Positions 1 to 7,515 are shown, numbered from the stretch's first letter. The stretch: 9,217 nt of DNA from a bacterium (GCA_021780625.1 JAJXYI010000704.1:1-9217), one strand, 5' to 3'. Translations and numbers: made by a program. The notes: generated by a model from the letters alone, not told the origin.

Positions 1-114
1 ACCGGACGTAGCATGTTCTAAATGTCAGCGCGACAGCGGGAAGGGTGTGTATGGATTTCCTTGGTACGCGACCTGCAGCAGGCGTTGATCTCCCCAATCC
101 ACTCCTCCCGCGCC

Positions 115-567
115 ATGTCCATCGACTCAATCTCTTCCAAAACCACTCCGCTTCAGCCGGGCGACGCCCTCAACTTCCGCAAGGCACGCGCCGATTTCCA
201 GGCCCTCTCGAGCGCGTTGCAATCCAACGACCTGACCGGCGCCCAGCAGGATTTCGCGTCGTTGGAGAAGGATGCGCCTGACCTCGCGAGTGCCGTTTCG
301 AGCGCCCCCTCGGTATCGGGCACGACCCCTCTCGACAGTTTCAAGGCGCTCTCAAGTTCGCTCCAGACGGGCGATCTCGCGGGTGCGAAGGCGGCGATGA
401 ACGCGCTACAGCAGAACATCGCGAGCGACACGGTGATGCATCACGGCCATCACCATCACAAGGCCTACGCCGCGACGGCGGCCAATGCGGCCGCCTCGGG
501 CCAGCTCGCCGGTGTGGCCGGCGTTGCGCCCGCCTCGTCGGGCTCGTCGCTCAACGCGTCGGCCTGA
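115..567 (+). CDS. Small helical-repeat protein with His-rich tail, function unknown (paralogue 1)
   Basis: I do not recognise this 150-residue protein. It carries two copies of an amphipathic unit of about 25 residues (about 27-52 and 75-100), each following the pattern F-x-A-L-S-S-x-L-Q-x-x-D-L-x-G-A-x, joined by a Ser/Pro/Thr-rich linker. The C-terminus has a histidine cluster (His109, 110 and 112-115) and then an Ala/Gly/Ser-rich tail, which could bind metal. There is no signal peptide or membrane segment. The start at 115 is chosen because it gives MSI-x-x-I, matching the downstream paralogue, and puts the first repeat at residue 27 in both proteins; the frame is also open from an ATG at 22. 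There is no Shine-Dalgarno sequence. Only 59 bp separate it from the next gene, so the two are probably co-transcribed. Similar repeats occur in uncharacterised proteins of several phyla, as far as I recall. Confidence 0.75.
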   Translation: MSIDSISSKTTPLQPGDALNFRKARADFQALSSALQSNDLTGAQQDFASLEKDAPDLASAVSSAPSVSGTTPLDSFKALSSSLQTGDLAGAKAAMNALQQNIASDTVMHHGHHHHKAYAATAANAAASGQLAGVAGVAPASSGSSLNASA

Positions 568-626
568 ACGGGCCGACTTTCCACTTCCAGCGCAGCAAAC
601 GGTCTTCGGACCAGAATCAGCCCTCC

Positions 627-1004
627 ATGTCCATCTCACCCATCAACTCCAATTCGCAGATCGGCCTGTCCGGTCTTCCCCAGTCGGGCCATCCGCGCCG
701 CAAGGATCTCAAGAGCCTCGTCGATGCGCTGCAGTCCGGCGACATGAGTGCCGCGCAGACGGCATTTGCGCAGATGTTGAAGGACAACCCCAAGCTCGCT
801 GCGGCGGTCAACGGGAGCTCCTCGAGCTCGTCGTCCTCCGACAATCCGAAGCTGGCCGACTTCCAGTCGCTTTCGGCCGCGTTGAAGTCGGGCGACCTGT
901 CGTCGGCGCAGAAGGCGCTGGCGTCGCTTTTCAAGGATGCGGCTCCCACGGCTGGCGGCCAGCCTCCGTATCACGCTCTCGCCGGCGCCTCGGGCATGTC
1001 CTGA
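627..1004 (+). CDS. Small helical-repeat protein with poly-Ser linker, function unknown (paralogue 2)
   Basis: This 125-residue protein is a clear paralogue of the gene just upstream. It has the same MSI-x-x-I start and the same unit twice (about residues 27-52 and 78-103), with the core D-F/L-x-S-L-x-x-A-L-x-S-G-D-x-S-x-A-Q-x-A. A stretch of eight serines (64-71) separates the copies. Each copy looks like two short helices split by the Ser-Gly-Asp turn, in the manner of an alpha-solenoid. It lacks the histidine cluster of its neighbour and ends in a short Gly/Pro/Ala tail. No signal peptide or membrane segment is visible, which suggests a cytoplasmic protein. There is no Shine-Dalgarno sequence; MSI is the first in-frame start that aligns with the paralogue. 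A strong intrinsic terminator lies 55 bp after the stop. Function is unknown. Confidence 0.78.
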   Translation: MSISPINSNSQIGLSGLPQSGHPRRKDLKSLVDALQSGDMSAAQTAFAQMLKDNPKLAAAVNGSSSSSSSSDNPKLADFQSLSAALKSGDLSSAQKALASLFKDAAPTAGGQPPYHALAGASGMS

Positions 1005-1058
1005 GGTCAGGCGTGGCGCGCTCGCCTTTGAGACGCGCCTGCACTCGGTTCGCGCATC

Positions 1059-1088
1059 CCCGGGGCTTCAATCGGCCCCGGGACTTTT
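1059..1088 (+). terminator. Intrinsic terminator after the paralogous pair
   Basis: A perfect 8-bp GC stem (1059-1066 with 1075-1082) encloses an 8-nt loop and is followed by ACTTTT. The T-run is on the plus strand, so it ends transcription from the two small genes at 115-1004. The stop codon of the opposing small gene (1068-1070) lies inside the loop. On the minus strand no T-run follows the stem, so termination in that direction would be weak. Confidence 0.75.
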
Positions 1089-1283
1089 CATTTCGGAGTG
1101 AGGAGCACCGGGCGCCGATGCGTCGCCGGCGTGCGGAGCCTGGGCCGGTGGGGTCGAGGCGTGGCCCACGACGGACTCCGGCGGCTCGCCCGACAGGATC
1201 CGGAAAATCCTCAGCACATCGCCGCGTTCCGGGGCGTCGAGCGCCGCGAAATGCGCCGCGTGGATTCGGCCGAACTCGTTCAT
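1068..1283 (-). CDS. Small hypothetical protein, 71 residues
   Basis: I do not recognise this protein. It has two parts. Residues 1-35 look like a helical segment with regular hydrophobic spacing (MNEFGRIHAAHF, then LRIFRILSG). The rest is a Pro/Ala/His-rich, probably disordered tail. Support for coding comes from codon use: about 85-90% of the first 30 codons end in G or C, and the preferred codons (GCG, CTG, GGC, GAC) match the neighbouring genes, whereas the opposite-strand frames over the same bases look unnatural. The minus-strand start is preceded by AAGG five bases upstream, the only well-placed Shine-Dalgarno-like sequence in the window. It is convergent with the repeat-protein pair, and its stop codon lies in their terminator loop. 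It could be spurious, given its length. Confidence 0.5.
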   Translation of the reverse strand: MNEFGRIHAAHFAALDAPERGDVLRIFRILSGEPPESVVGHASTPPAQAPHAGDASAPGAPHSEMKSPGAD

Positions 1284-1313
1284 CTCAACCTTGGACGAGG
1301 AATTGAACAGAAG

Positions 1314-1331
1314 CTAACGAAGGTAACGAAG
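1314..1331. repeat. Tandem 9-bp repeat (TAACGAAG core)
   Basis: Two adjacent 9-bp units differ only in the first base. On the minus strand this reads CTTCGTTAC-CTTCGTTAG. I recall such CTTCGTTA-type runs as a recurring intergenic element in Verrucomicrobia genomes, but that needs a genome search. It lies 31-48 bp upstream of the small minus-strand gene. Confidence 0.55.
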
Positions 1332-1452
1332 AGGACTCGGGAAGGCGAAATCGACAGTCAGGGCAATCGTATTGGTCGATATCATACCCAAGTGCCGCTG
1401 CTCCCGGTGGCCATGTTTTCCGGGCTCTCCGTTGGGCGAGTGTGATTGCGGG

Positions 1453-1484
1453 AAAAGTCGGACCGTTCGCGCCCGTCGGCGGGC
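1453..1484 (-). terminator. Possible weak terminator after pspC
   Basis: On the minus strand, immediately after the pspC stop codon, a 5-bp GC stem with a 4-nt loop (1480-1484 with 1471-1475) is followed 14 nt later by TTTT (plus AAAA at 1453-1456). The gap between stem and T-run makes this a poor match to the intrinsic terminator model. Confidence 0.3.
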
Positions 1485-2663
1485 CTAGTGCTTGCCCCAC
1501 CACTCGCGGAGCTGCTCAACGAGGTGGTGGACGGTGGAAGGAATGGCGTCGATGAACTCGCGTGTCTGGTGTGGGAAGACGAACCAGAACACCAGGAAGA
1601 TGATGAACAGCGAGAACAGGCCGCCTCCACCGCATGAATACGGGCTGCGATAGAGGATGAAGTGCCGCGCGGCGCGGATGGGCCAGGTCAGGACGTGACA
1701 GAAAACAACGAGGAGCAGGATTCCGATCCAGAGGTGGACGCCTGCGGGGAGGGCGAGTCCGAAAATCGCACCGGTGAGGATGAGCGACAGGATGCACGCC
1801 GCGCAGAGGATTCCCAAAATTGCCTCGATCAATCCGAGCAGGGAGGCGGAGGCCCAGCCCTCGAATCCGGGTGCGGGATGTTTCGACCAGTATTGGTGCC
1901 AGTTCTGCTGGCATTGGGCCATGTTGGAGCGCACCTCCCATTTGAAATTGCGGCGCCATTCGCGCATCTCGCGCTTGAACTTCCGCTTCCAGGCGCGTCG
2001 TGCGGCGCGGTCGGAGAATCCCTTGGTGGATTCGTAGTAGCCGCGGCGGGCGCGGCGGATGAATTCCTGGGCGGTGGCGGTCGCACCGTGCGCGGCGGCT
2101 TTCTCCGCCGCCGAGTCGGCGACCGGAATGATCAGCATCATGACGACGTAGGCGAGGGACCAGAAGCCGGCCGAGGCGATCGCGAGCAGGACGAAGATGA
2201 TGCGCACGAGCGTCACATCGATGCCGATGTAGGCGCTGATGCCGTTGCACACGCCCGCGATCATGGCTCCTTCGTGGAGCCGGTAGAGCCGGCGGGTCTG
2301 TCCGGTGGAGGTGGAGGCGGACTCGTCCGCCGAGGGAGGCTGGTCTGACGCGGCACCGCCGGTGCTCCCGGCCCCGGGTGGGGTGGAGGCGGCGCCTTCC
2401 GATTCCGTCCCGTCGTTGACCGCGCCCATCTCGGAGATCGCGGCCTCCACTTCGCGTGCGGTGACGACGGTCTTGTAGGCGGAGAGCAGCACCCGGAACT
2501 TGTCGGCGATCGCCTGTTCGATGTCGGCGATGATCTCGTCCTTGTCCGGATTGCTGGCGAGGGTGGCGGCGGCGGACTGCAGGTAGGCGCGGAGCGCCTC
2601 GTATCCATTTTCCTCGAGCTGGTAGGCGTTACCGTTGAGGTTGACGGTGATGACTTTGTTCAT
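1485..2663 (-). CDS. PspC-domain membrane protein
   Basis: This 392-residue protein probably acts in envelope stress or as the target of the PadR regulator encoded just upstream. Residues 1-80 form a soluble N-terminal domain (MNKVITVNLNG, then YEALRAYL) of the kind I recall in front of PspC domains in Bacteroidota and Verrucomicrobiota. A Ser/Pro/Gly linker spans 85-122. The PspC domain covers about 124-181, with the typical R-x-L-Y-R and I-A-G-V-C-N-G-I core followed by hydrophobic helix. A strongly basic, Arg/Trp-rich stretch at 202-245 probably faces the cytoplasm. Three more hydrophobic segments lie near 275-306, 309-326 and 347-364. The start at 2663 gives the conserved domain beginning; the frame stays open 53 codons further, into padR. 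It lies 26 bp after padR and is surely co-transcribed. PspC elsewhere senses or relays membrane stress; the exact role here is unknown. Confidence 0.88.
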   Translation of the reverse strand: MNKVITVNLNGNAYQLEENGYEALRAYLQSAAATLASNPDKDEIIADIEQAIADKFRVLLSAYKTVVTAREVEAAISEMGAVNDGTESEGAASTPPGAGSTGGAASDQPPSADESASTSTGQTRRLYRLHEGAMIAGVCNGISAYIGIDVTLVRIIFVLLAIASAGFWSLAYVVMMLIIPVADSAAEKAAAHGATATAQEFIRRARRGYYESTKGFSDRAARRAWKRKFKREMREWRRNFKWEVRSNMAQCQQNWHQYWSKHPAPGFEGWASASLLGLIEAILGILCAACILSLILTGAIFGLALPAGVHLWIGILLLVVFCHVLTWPIRAARHFILYRSPYSCGGGGLFSLFIIFLVFWFVFPHQTREFIDAIPSTVHHLVEQLREWWGKH

Positions 2664-2689
2664 GGCTGGATGCGGGGCCGCGCCGGGCT

Positions 2690-3016
2690 TCAGGAGCGGC
2701 CGAGGTTTTTGACGGTGTTGTTGATCTTGTCCCAGTACTCGGAAGTTTCGCGCAGCTGGTCGCGACCCTTCCCGGTGAGCTTGTAATACTTCCGGGGCGG
2801 GCCGGCCTCGGATTCGCGCCACTCGTACTCGAGCAGACCCTCGCGGCGCATCTTGCTGAGCAGCGGGTAGAGGGTGCCCTCCTGTGTGGCAAATTCGGTC
2901 GTGCTGAGGTGCTTGAGGATGTCGGCCGCGTAGACCTTGTCCGCGGAGATGATCCTCAGCACGAGGAACTCCAGCAGACCCTTTCGGATGGCGTAGAATT
3001 TTTCGTCGATGCTCAT
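2690..3016 (-). CDS. PadR-family transcriptional regulator
   Basis: This 108-residue protein is a short (subfamily 2 type) PadR repressor, a winged-helix dimer that binds DNA. Its diagnostic features are all present: an N-terminal helix with RKGLLEFLVLRII, the A-D-I-L-K-H-L segment, then T-Q-E-G-T-L-Y-P-L-L-S-K-M-R-R-E-G-L-L as recognition helix and wing start, and P-R-K-Y-Y-K-L-T in the beta wing. The C-terminal helix (about 88-104) would dimerise. The start at 3016 gives the standard family N-terminus; upstream in-frame codons are unlike the family. It heads a two-gene operon with pspC. PadR genes are often paired with the membrane protein they repress, so the likely target is this operon itself. 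The ligand is unknown. A promoter and overlapping inverted repeats lie just upstream. Confidence 0.93.
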   Translation of the reverse strand: MSIDEKFYAIRKGLLEFLVLRIISADKVYAADILKHLSTTEFATQEGTLYPLLSKMRREGLLEYEWRESEAGPPRKYYKLTGKGRDQLRETSEYWDKINNTVKNLGRS

Positions 3017-3034
3017 TGCGGCGGTTTGAATCAA

Positions 3035-3054
3035 GCTTCCTTGGTGAAGCAAGG
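3035..3054. promoter_or_regulatory. Candidate PadR operator (overlapping inverted repeats)
   Basis: Two interleaved inverted repeats lie here: GCTTC-N6-GAAGC (3035-3050) and CCTTG-N6-CAAGG (3039-3054). The second overlaps the -10 box and the probable transcription start, where a repressor would block initiation. It does not match the ATGT-N8-ACAT type reported for some PadR proteins, so the assignment is positional inference. Confidence 0.4.
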
Positions 3055-3078
3055 TAGTGTTAACGGCAAAGGTGTCAA
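3051..3078 (-). promoter_or_regulatory. padR-pspC promoter (sigma70-type)
   Basis: On the minus strand a perfect -35 box TTGACA (plus 3073-3078) is followed after 16 bp by TACCTT (plus 3051-3056), a fair -10. The resulting leader to the padR start at 3016 would be about 28 nt and has no Shine-Dalgarno sequence. Confidence 0.6.
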
Positions 3079-3219
3079 GCCCTGGAATTGGGTCGTCGCG
3101 GGGACGGGTCGTGGGCGGGAAAATCGGGGATGCTGCGGAACCCGTCCGGCGGAGGCCTGTCGGATCGCGGCAGATCACGCCGTACACTACGGCGGGATCG
3201 ATTAGTTGAAGCTGGACCT

Positions 3220-3256
3220 GGCGGGGCTGCGTTCGCAGCCCCGCCTTGGCTTTTTC
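3220..3256 (+). terminator. Strong hairpin with plus-strand T-run between the U32 gene and padR
   Basis: A perfect 12-bp GC-rich stem (3220-3231 with 3234-3245) is followed on the plus strand by TTGGCTTTTT. Both flanking genes are on the minus strand, where the stem is preceded by the A-run and followed by a mixed sequence. As a terminator it therefore serves plus-strand transcripts best. It may still slow minus-strand read-through from the U32 gene into padR, or mark the 3' end of the U32 mRNA. Confidence 0.6.
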
Positions 3257-3299
3257 AGGGCCCGGCGTGTCGGATAATCGGATACAACCCGTGCGCGCT

Positions 3300-5897
<2,598 letters not shown>

Positions 5898-5904
5898 GGA
5901 AGGG

Positions 5905-5918
5905 CGCAGGCTCCTGCG
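5905..5918 (-). other. Small hairpin in the U32 gene leader
   Basis: CGCAGG and CCTGCG (6-bp arms, 2-nt centre) form an inverted repeat 7-20 nt upstream of the U32 start codon. On the minus strand the AGGAG that could act as a distant Shine-Dalgarno lies in its arm and centre, so folding would hide it. This might be chance in GC-rich DNA. Confidence 0.35.
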
Positions 5919-5937
5919 GCAAACGGGACACAGCGAG

Positions 5938-5966
5938 GGAAAAACTTCAAGGCGCCAGCGCTGGGC
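5938..5966 (-). terminator. Possible weak terminator after the lysR gene
   Basis: On the minus strand, just after the regulator's stop codon, an imperfect GC stem around CCAGCGCTGG is followed by TTGAAG and then TTTTT (plus AAAAA at about 5940-5944). The stem needs a bulge and a tiny loop, so it is a weak candidate. If inactive, the regulator and U32 gene are one transcript. Confidence 0.3.
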
Positions 5967-5973
5967 GAGGCGT

Positions 5974-6879
5974 TCAGCGCGACGTGATTCGGGCGGGCGC
6001 CTTTTTCGTGTGTTCGCGCAGGATGCCGAGGAAGAGCTCGGCGCCCTTCGTTTGGTAGCGGAGCGGGTGGCGCGCCACGGCGATTTCGCGCGTCGGGCTG
6101 CGGCCGGACAGCGAGTGGCTGATCAATGCGGCGCGATCCTCCCAGGTGATCACACCCTGGGGCAGGATGCTGATCCCGAAGCCCGCGGCTACGAGCGTCT
6201 TGACCGTGGCAACCTGGGCGCAGGTGGCGACGATGGTTGGCTGGAAGTCGTTTTCGCCACTGAACCGGTGGATCTCCTGGGCGAGCGTACTGCCGCTGCC
6301 CATCATCACGAAGCGCTCCTTTTTTATGTCGTCCACCGAGATGCGCGATTTCGAGGCGAGCGCATGTTTTTTTCCAACGACCACGAGGAGGGGTTCGGAA
6401 AAGACGGTTTCGACGCTGAGGCCGGGATTGCGGACGGGCAAGGCCAGGATGGCGAGGTCGAGCACCCCGCCTCCGACGTCCTCCACGAGCTTCTCGTGGA
6501 AATCCTCGTGAACCTGGATGCTCAGCTGGGGCAGTCGTTTGGCGGCAAGTGCGATCAAGGGCGGGATCAGGGACGGGGCGAGGGTGGGGATGGCTCCGAT
6601 CGTGATGCTGCGCTCGAAGCTCGAGCTGTCCTTCAGTTCGCGAAAGGTATCGTCCACTTCGAGGAGAATCCGGCGGGAGCGTTCCAGGAAGGCCAGACCC
6701 GCCTCGGTGGGCACGGCTTTGCGACCGAGCCGGTGAAACAGCTTATGGCCGAGCTCCTTTTCGAGGTTGATGATCTGTTGGCTCAGCGAGGGCTGAGCGA
6801 CGTGGCAGCGCTCTGAGGCGCGGGTGAAGTTTCCCGTTTCAGCGACAGCCACGAAGTAGCGGAGTTGCTGCAGTTCCAT
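5974..6879 (-). CDS. LysR-family regulator, OxyR-like but without the redox cysteines
   Basis: This 301-residue LysR-type regulator has the usual length and layout: a winged helix-turn-helix at about 1-60 (L-R-Y-F-V-A-V-A-E-T, C-H-V-A-Q-P-S-L-S-Q-Q-I), a linker helix to 90, and a periplasmic-binding-like effector domain at 91-290. By comparison with E. coli OxyR recalled from memory, similarity runs along the whole protein, including I-G-A-I-P-T-L-A-P, D-L-A-I-L-A-L-P and V-A-A-G-F-G-I-S-I-L-P (230-240). In a gap-free alignment over 191-233, OxyR Cys199 falls on Thr198 and Cys208 on Ser207. The only cysteines are Cys25 and Cys220, so thiol peroxide sensing like OxyR is unlikely; a small-molecule ligand is more plausible. 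It is divergent from a small membrane protein and sits 76 bp upstream of the U32 gene. ATAG motifs at its start suggest self-control. Confidence 0.92.
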   Translation of the reverse strand: MELQQLRYFVAVAETGNFTRASERCHVAQPSLSQQIINLEKELGHKLFHRLGRKAVPTEAGLAFLERSRRILLEVDDTFRELKDSSSFERSITIGAIPTLAPSLIPPLIALAAKRLPQLSIQVHEDFHEKLVEDVGGGVLDLAILALPVRNPGLSVETVFSEPLLVVVGKKHALASKSRISVDDIKKERFVMMGSGSTLAQEIHRFSGENDFQPTIVATCAQVATVKTLVAAGFGISILPQGVITWEDRAALISHSLSGRSPTREIAVARHPLRYQTKGAELFLGILREHTKKAPARITSR

Positions 6880-6925
6880 AGTTAAAAACGATCGATAACA
6901 TAGAAAACAAATAGTTCAACTATAG
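6878..6925. promoter_or_regulatory. Candidate LysR-regulator operator: ATAG motifs on an 11-bp period
   Basis: ATAG occurs at 6878, 6900, 6911 and 6922, all offsets being multiples of 11, so they lie on one face of the helix. At 6878-6892 the sequence matches the OxyR half-site pattern ATAG-N-T-N3-A-N-CTAT at nine of ten defined positions. At 6911-6923 there is a palindrome ATAGTT-C-AACTAT. The first site overlaps the regulator's own start codon, which implies negative autoregulation. The palindrome lies where the -35 of the divergent small gene would be. Confidence 0.55.
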
Positions 6926-6942
6926 GAAATCGGGTGTAGACT
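6915..6942 (+). promoter_or_regulatory. Possible promoter of the small membrane protein gene
   Basis: TAGACT (6937-6942) is a fair -10, preceded by TG one base off the extended position. A weak -35, TTCAAC (6915-6920), lies 16 bp upstream inside the ATAG palindrome. A start near 6949 would leave a leader of about 34 nt to the start at 6983. A poor -35 overlapped by an operator fits an activator-dependent promoter. Confidence 0.4.
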
Positions 6943-6982
6943 AGGCCCGTGCTCAGAAATGGGCACACAACCAACAGAACCT

Positions 6983-7171
6983 ATGAAGAACAAAGCACTA
7001 ACTGCACTGCTCATCGGCGTCGGAGTCCCGGCGCTGGTTTGGCTGCTCGCCAGTGTCGAAGTCAATCTGGTGAAGATTGATACCGTCATTGCGTGGGCGT
7101 CGGTGGGTGCGCTCGGAGTGATGGCGCTGATGGAATATCGGCCCGCGCTCAAGCGCATTCTAGGCCGCTAA
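6983..7171 (+). CDS. Small two-helix membrane protein, function unknown
   Basis: I do not recognise this 62-residue protein. After a short MKNK start it has one hydrophobic helix at about 5-25 (A-L-L-I-G-V-G-V-P-A-L-V-W-L-L) and a second at about 33-52 (T-V-I-A-W-A-S-V-G-A-L-G-V-M-A-L), joined by a polar turn (V-E-V-N-L-V-K-I-D). A basic tail, R-P-A-L-K-R-I-L-G-R, suggests both ends are cytoplasmic. An alternative start at 6959 adds eight polar residues; 6983 is preferred because it leaves a reasonable leader and begins with MKNK. No Shine-Dalgarno precedes either. It is divergent from the OxyR-like regulator, the classic layout for a LysR target, so it may be controlled by it. A stop-codon hairpin and a strong terminator follow, making it a self-contained unit. 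Confidence 0.72.
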   Translation: MKNKALTALLIGVGVPALVWLLASVEVNLVKIDTVIAWASVGALGVMALMEYRPALKRILGR

Positions 7172-7187
7172 CGAGCTGATCGTTAGC
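7167..7187 (+). other. Hairpin spanning the stop codon of the small membrane gene
   Basis: A perfect 8-bp inverted repeat, GCTAACGA and TCGTTAGC, with a 5-nt loop contains the TAA stop (7169-7171) in its left arm. Directly after it the 8-bp unit TTAGCTGC occurs twice in tandem (7183-7190 and 7191-7198). Confidence 0.55.
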
Positions 7188-7215
7188 TGCTTAGCTGCAT
7201 AAATCAGAAATACCT

Positions 7216-7251
7216 GGCCGGGGTCCGCGAGGACCCCGGCCTTTAAATTTT
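7216..7251 (+). terminator. Strong intrinsic terminator after the small membrane gene
   Basis: A perfect 11-bp stem (7216-7226 with 7231-7241) closed by a GCGA tetraloop of the stable GNRA class is followed by TTTAAATTTT. This is the best terminator in the window. It ends the plus-strand transcript 45 bp after the stop codon of the small membrane protein. Confidence 0.9.
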
Positions 7252-7320
7252 CAGGGTCCGAGGATCAGCGAGCCTGCCGGGCGGACAAGCAGGGGACGCA
7301 GAAATAGCCAATCCAGTCTC

Positions 7321-7344
7321 ACTCAGAGACTCAGAGTCGCAGAG
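7321..7344. repeat. Short tandem array, 8-bp unit
   Basis: Three consecutive 8-bp units are present: ACTCAGAG, ACTCAGAG and TCGCAGAG, followed by AAAA. They resemble the CTCAGAG/CACAGAG runs I recall between genes in Verrucomicrobia genomes. Confidence 0.6.
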
Positions 7345-7356
7345 AAAACGGTCGCC

Positions 7357-7400
7357 CGGTCGGAGGGAGCGGCGGGTTGGACAACCCGCCCTGCCGACCG
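7357..7400. repeat. Nested palindrome (two stacked stems)
   Basis: An inner perfect 9-bp stem (7371-7379 with 7382-7390, 2-nt centre) is embedded in an outer perfect 7-bp stem (CGGTCGG at 7357-7363 with CCGACCG at 7394-7400). An asymmetric internal loop of 7 and 3 nt separates them. No T-run follows on either strand, so it is not a typical terminator. The structure resembles REP-type or other small dispersed palindromic elements. Confidence 0.6.
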
Positions 7401-7439
7401 ATGAGCACTCGAAAACGCAGTTGGATCAGAACCAAAAGA

Positions 7440-7467
7440 TGTCCGCCGTAGCCTTGGCGAAGGTGGA
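7440..7467. repeat. Dispersed palindromic repeat of the 'RQGYGG' type
   Basis: The sequence TCCGCCGTAGCC-TT-GGCGAAGGTGGA is an imperfect palindrome. On the minus strand one frame reads LRQGYGG, a peptide I recall from many spurious short proteins in environmental and Verrucomicrobia genomes, where it marks a very abundant intergenic repeat. It is flanked by GGTCTCTGTGGTT, which resembles the CACAGAGAC runs that often accompany it. Confidence 0.6.
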
Positions 7468-7515
7468 GGTCTCTGTGGTTGAATTGGGTATTCGACGGGG
7501 CCGCTTCCGCGGGGC

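Larger units (their letters stand above)
1284..1484. other. Intergenic region with a short tandem repeat
   Basis: I see no gene in these 201 bases. They contain two copies of a 9-bp unit, [C/G]TAACGAAG (1314-1322 and 1323-1331), and a minus-strand TATGAT (plus ATCATA at 1381-1386). That could be a -10 element for the small gene starting at 1283, but no convincing -35 lies 16-18 bp upstream. The pspC end contributes a possible weak terminator at 1453-1484. Confidence 0.5.
7252..7515. other. Noncoding region made of repeat fragments
   Basis: I see no gene in these 264 bases between the terminator and the end of pepT. They contain an 8-bp tandem array (7321-7344), a nested palindrome (7357-7400) and an imperfect palindrome of a dispersed-repeat type (7440-7467). 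Short AT-richer spacers lie between. Base composition is less GC-biased than in the flanking genes. No promoter or pepT terminator stands out. Confidence 0.6.

Noticed and set aside
22..114. N-terminal extension of the first repeat protein to an ATG at 22
   Set aside because: The added 31 residues have no counterpart in the paralogue, whose start aligns exactly with position 115.
485..1306. Plus-strand open frame of 273 codons over the paralogous pair
   Set aside because: It reads Arg/Pro/Ala-rich sequence out of frame with both repeat proteins and runs through the terminator. The repeat conservation supports the other frame.
6900..6936. A second full OxyR-type tetramer site starting at 6900
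   Set aside because: The fourth block near 6933 does not match CTAT at all, so only the phased ATAG blocks up to 6922 are kept.
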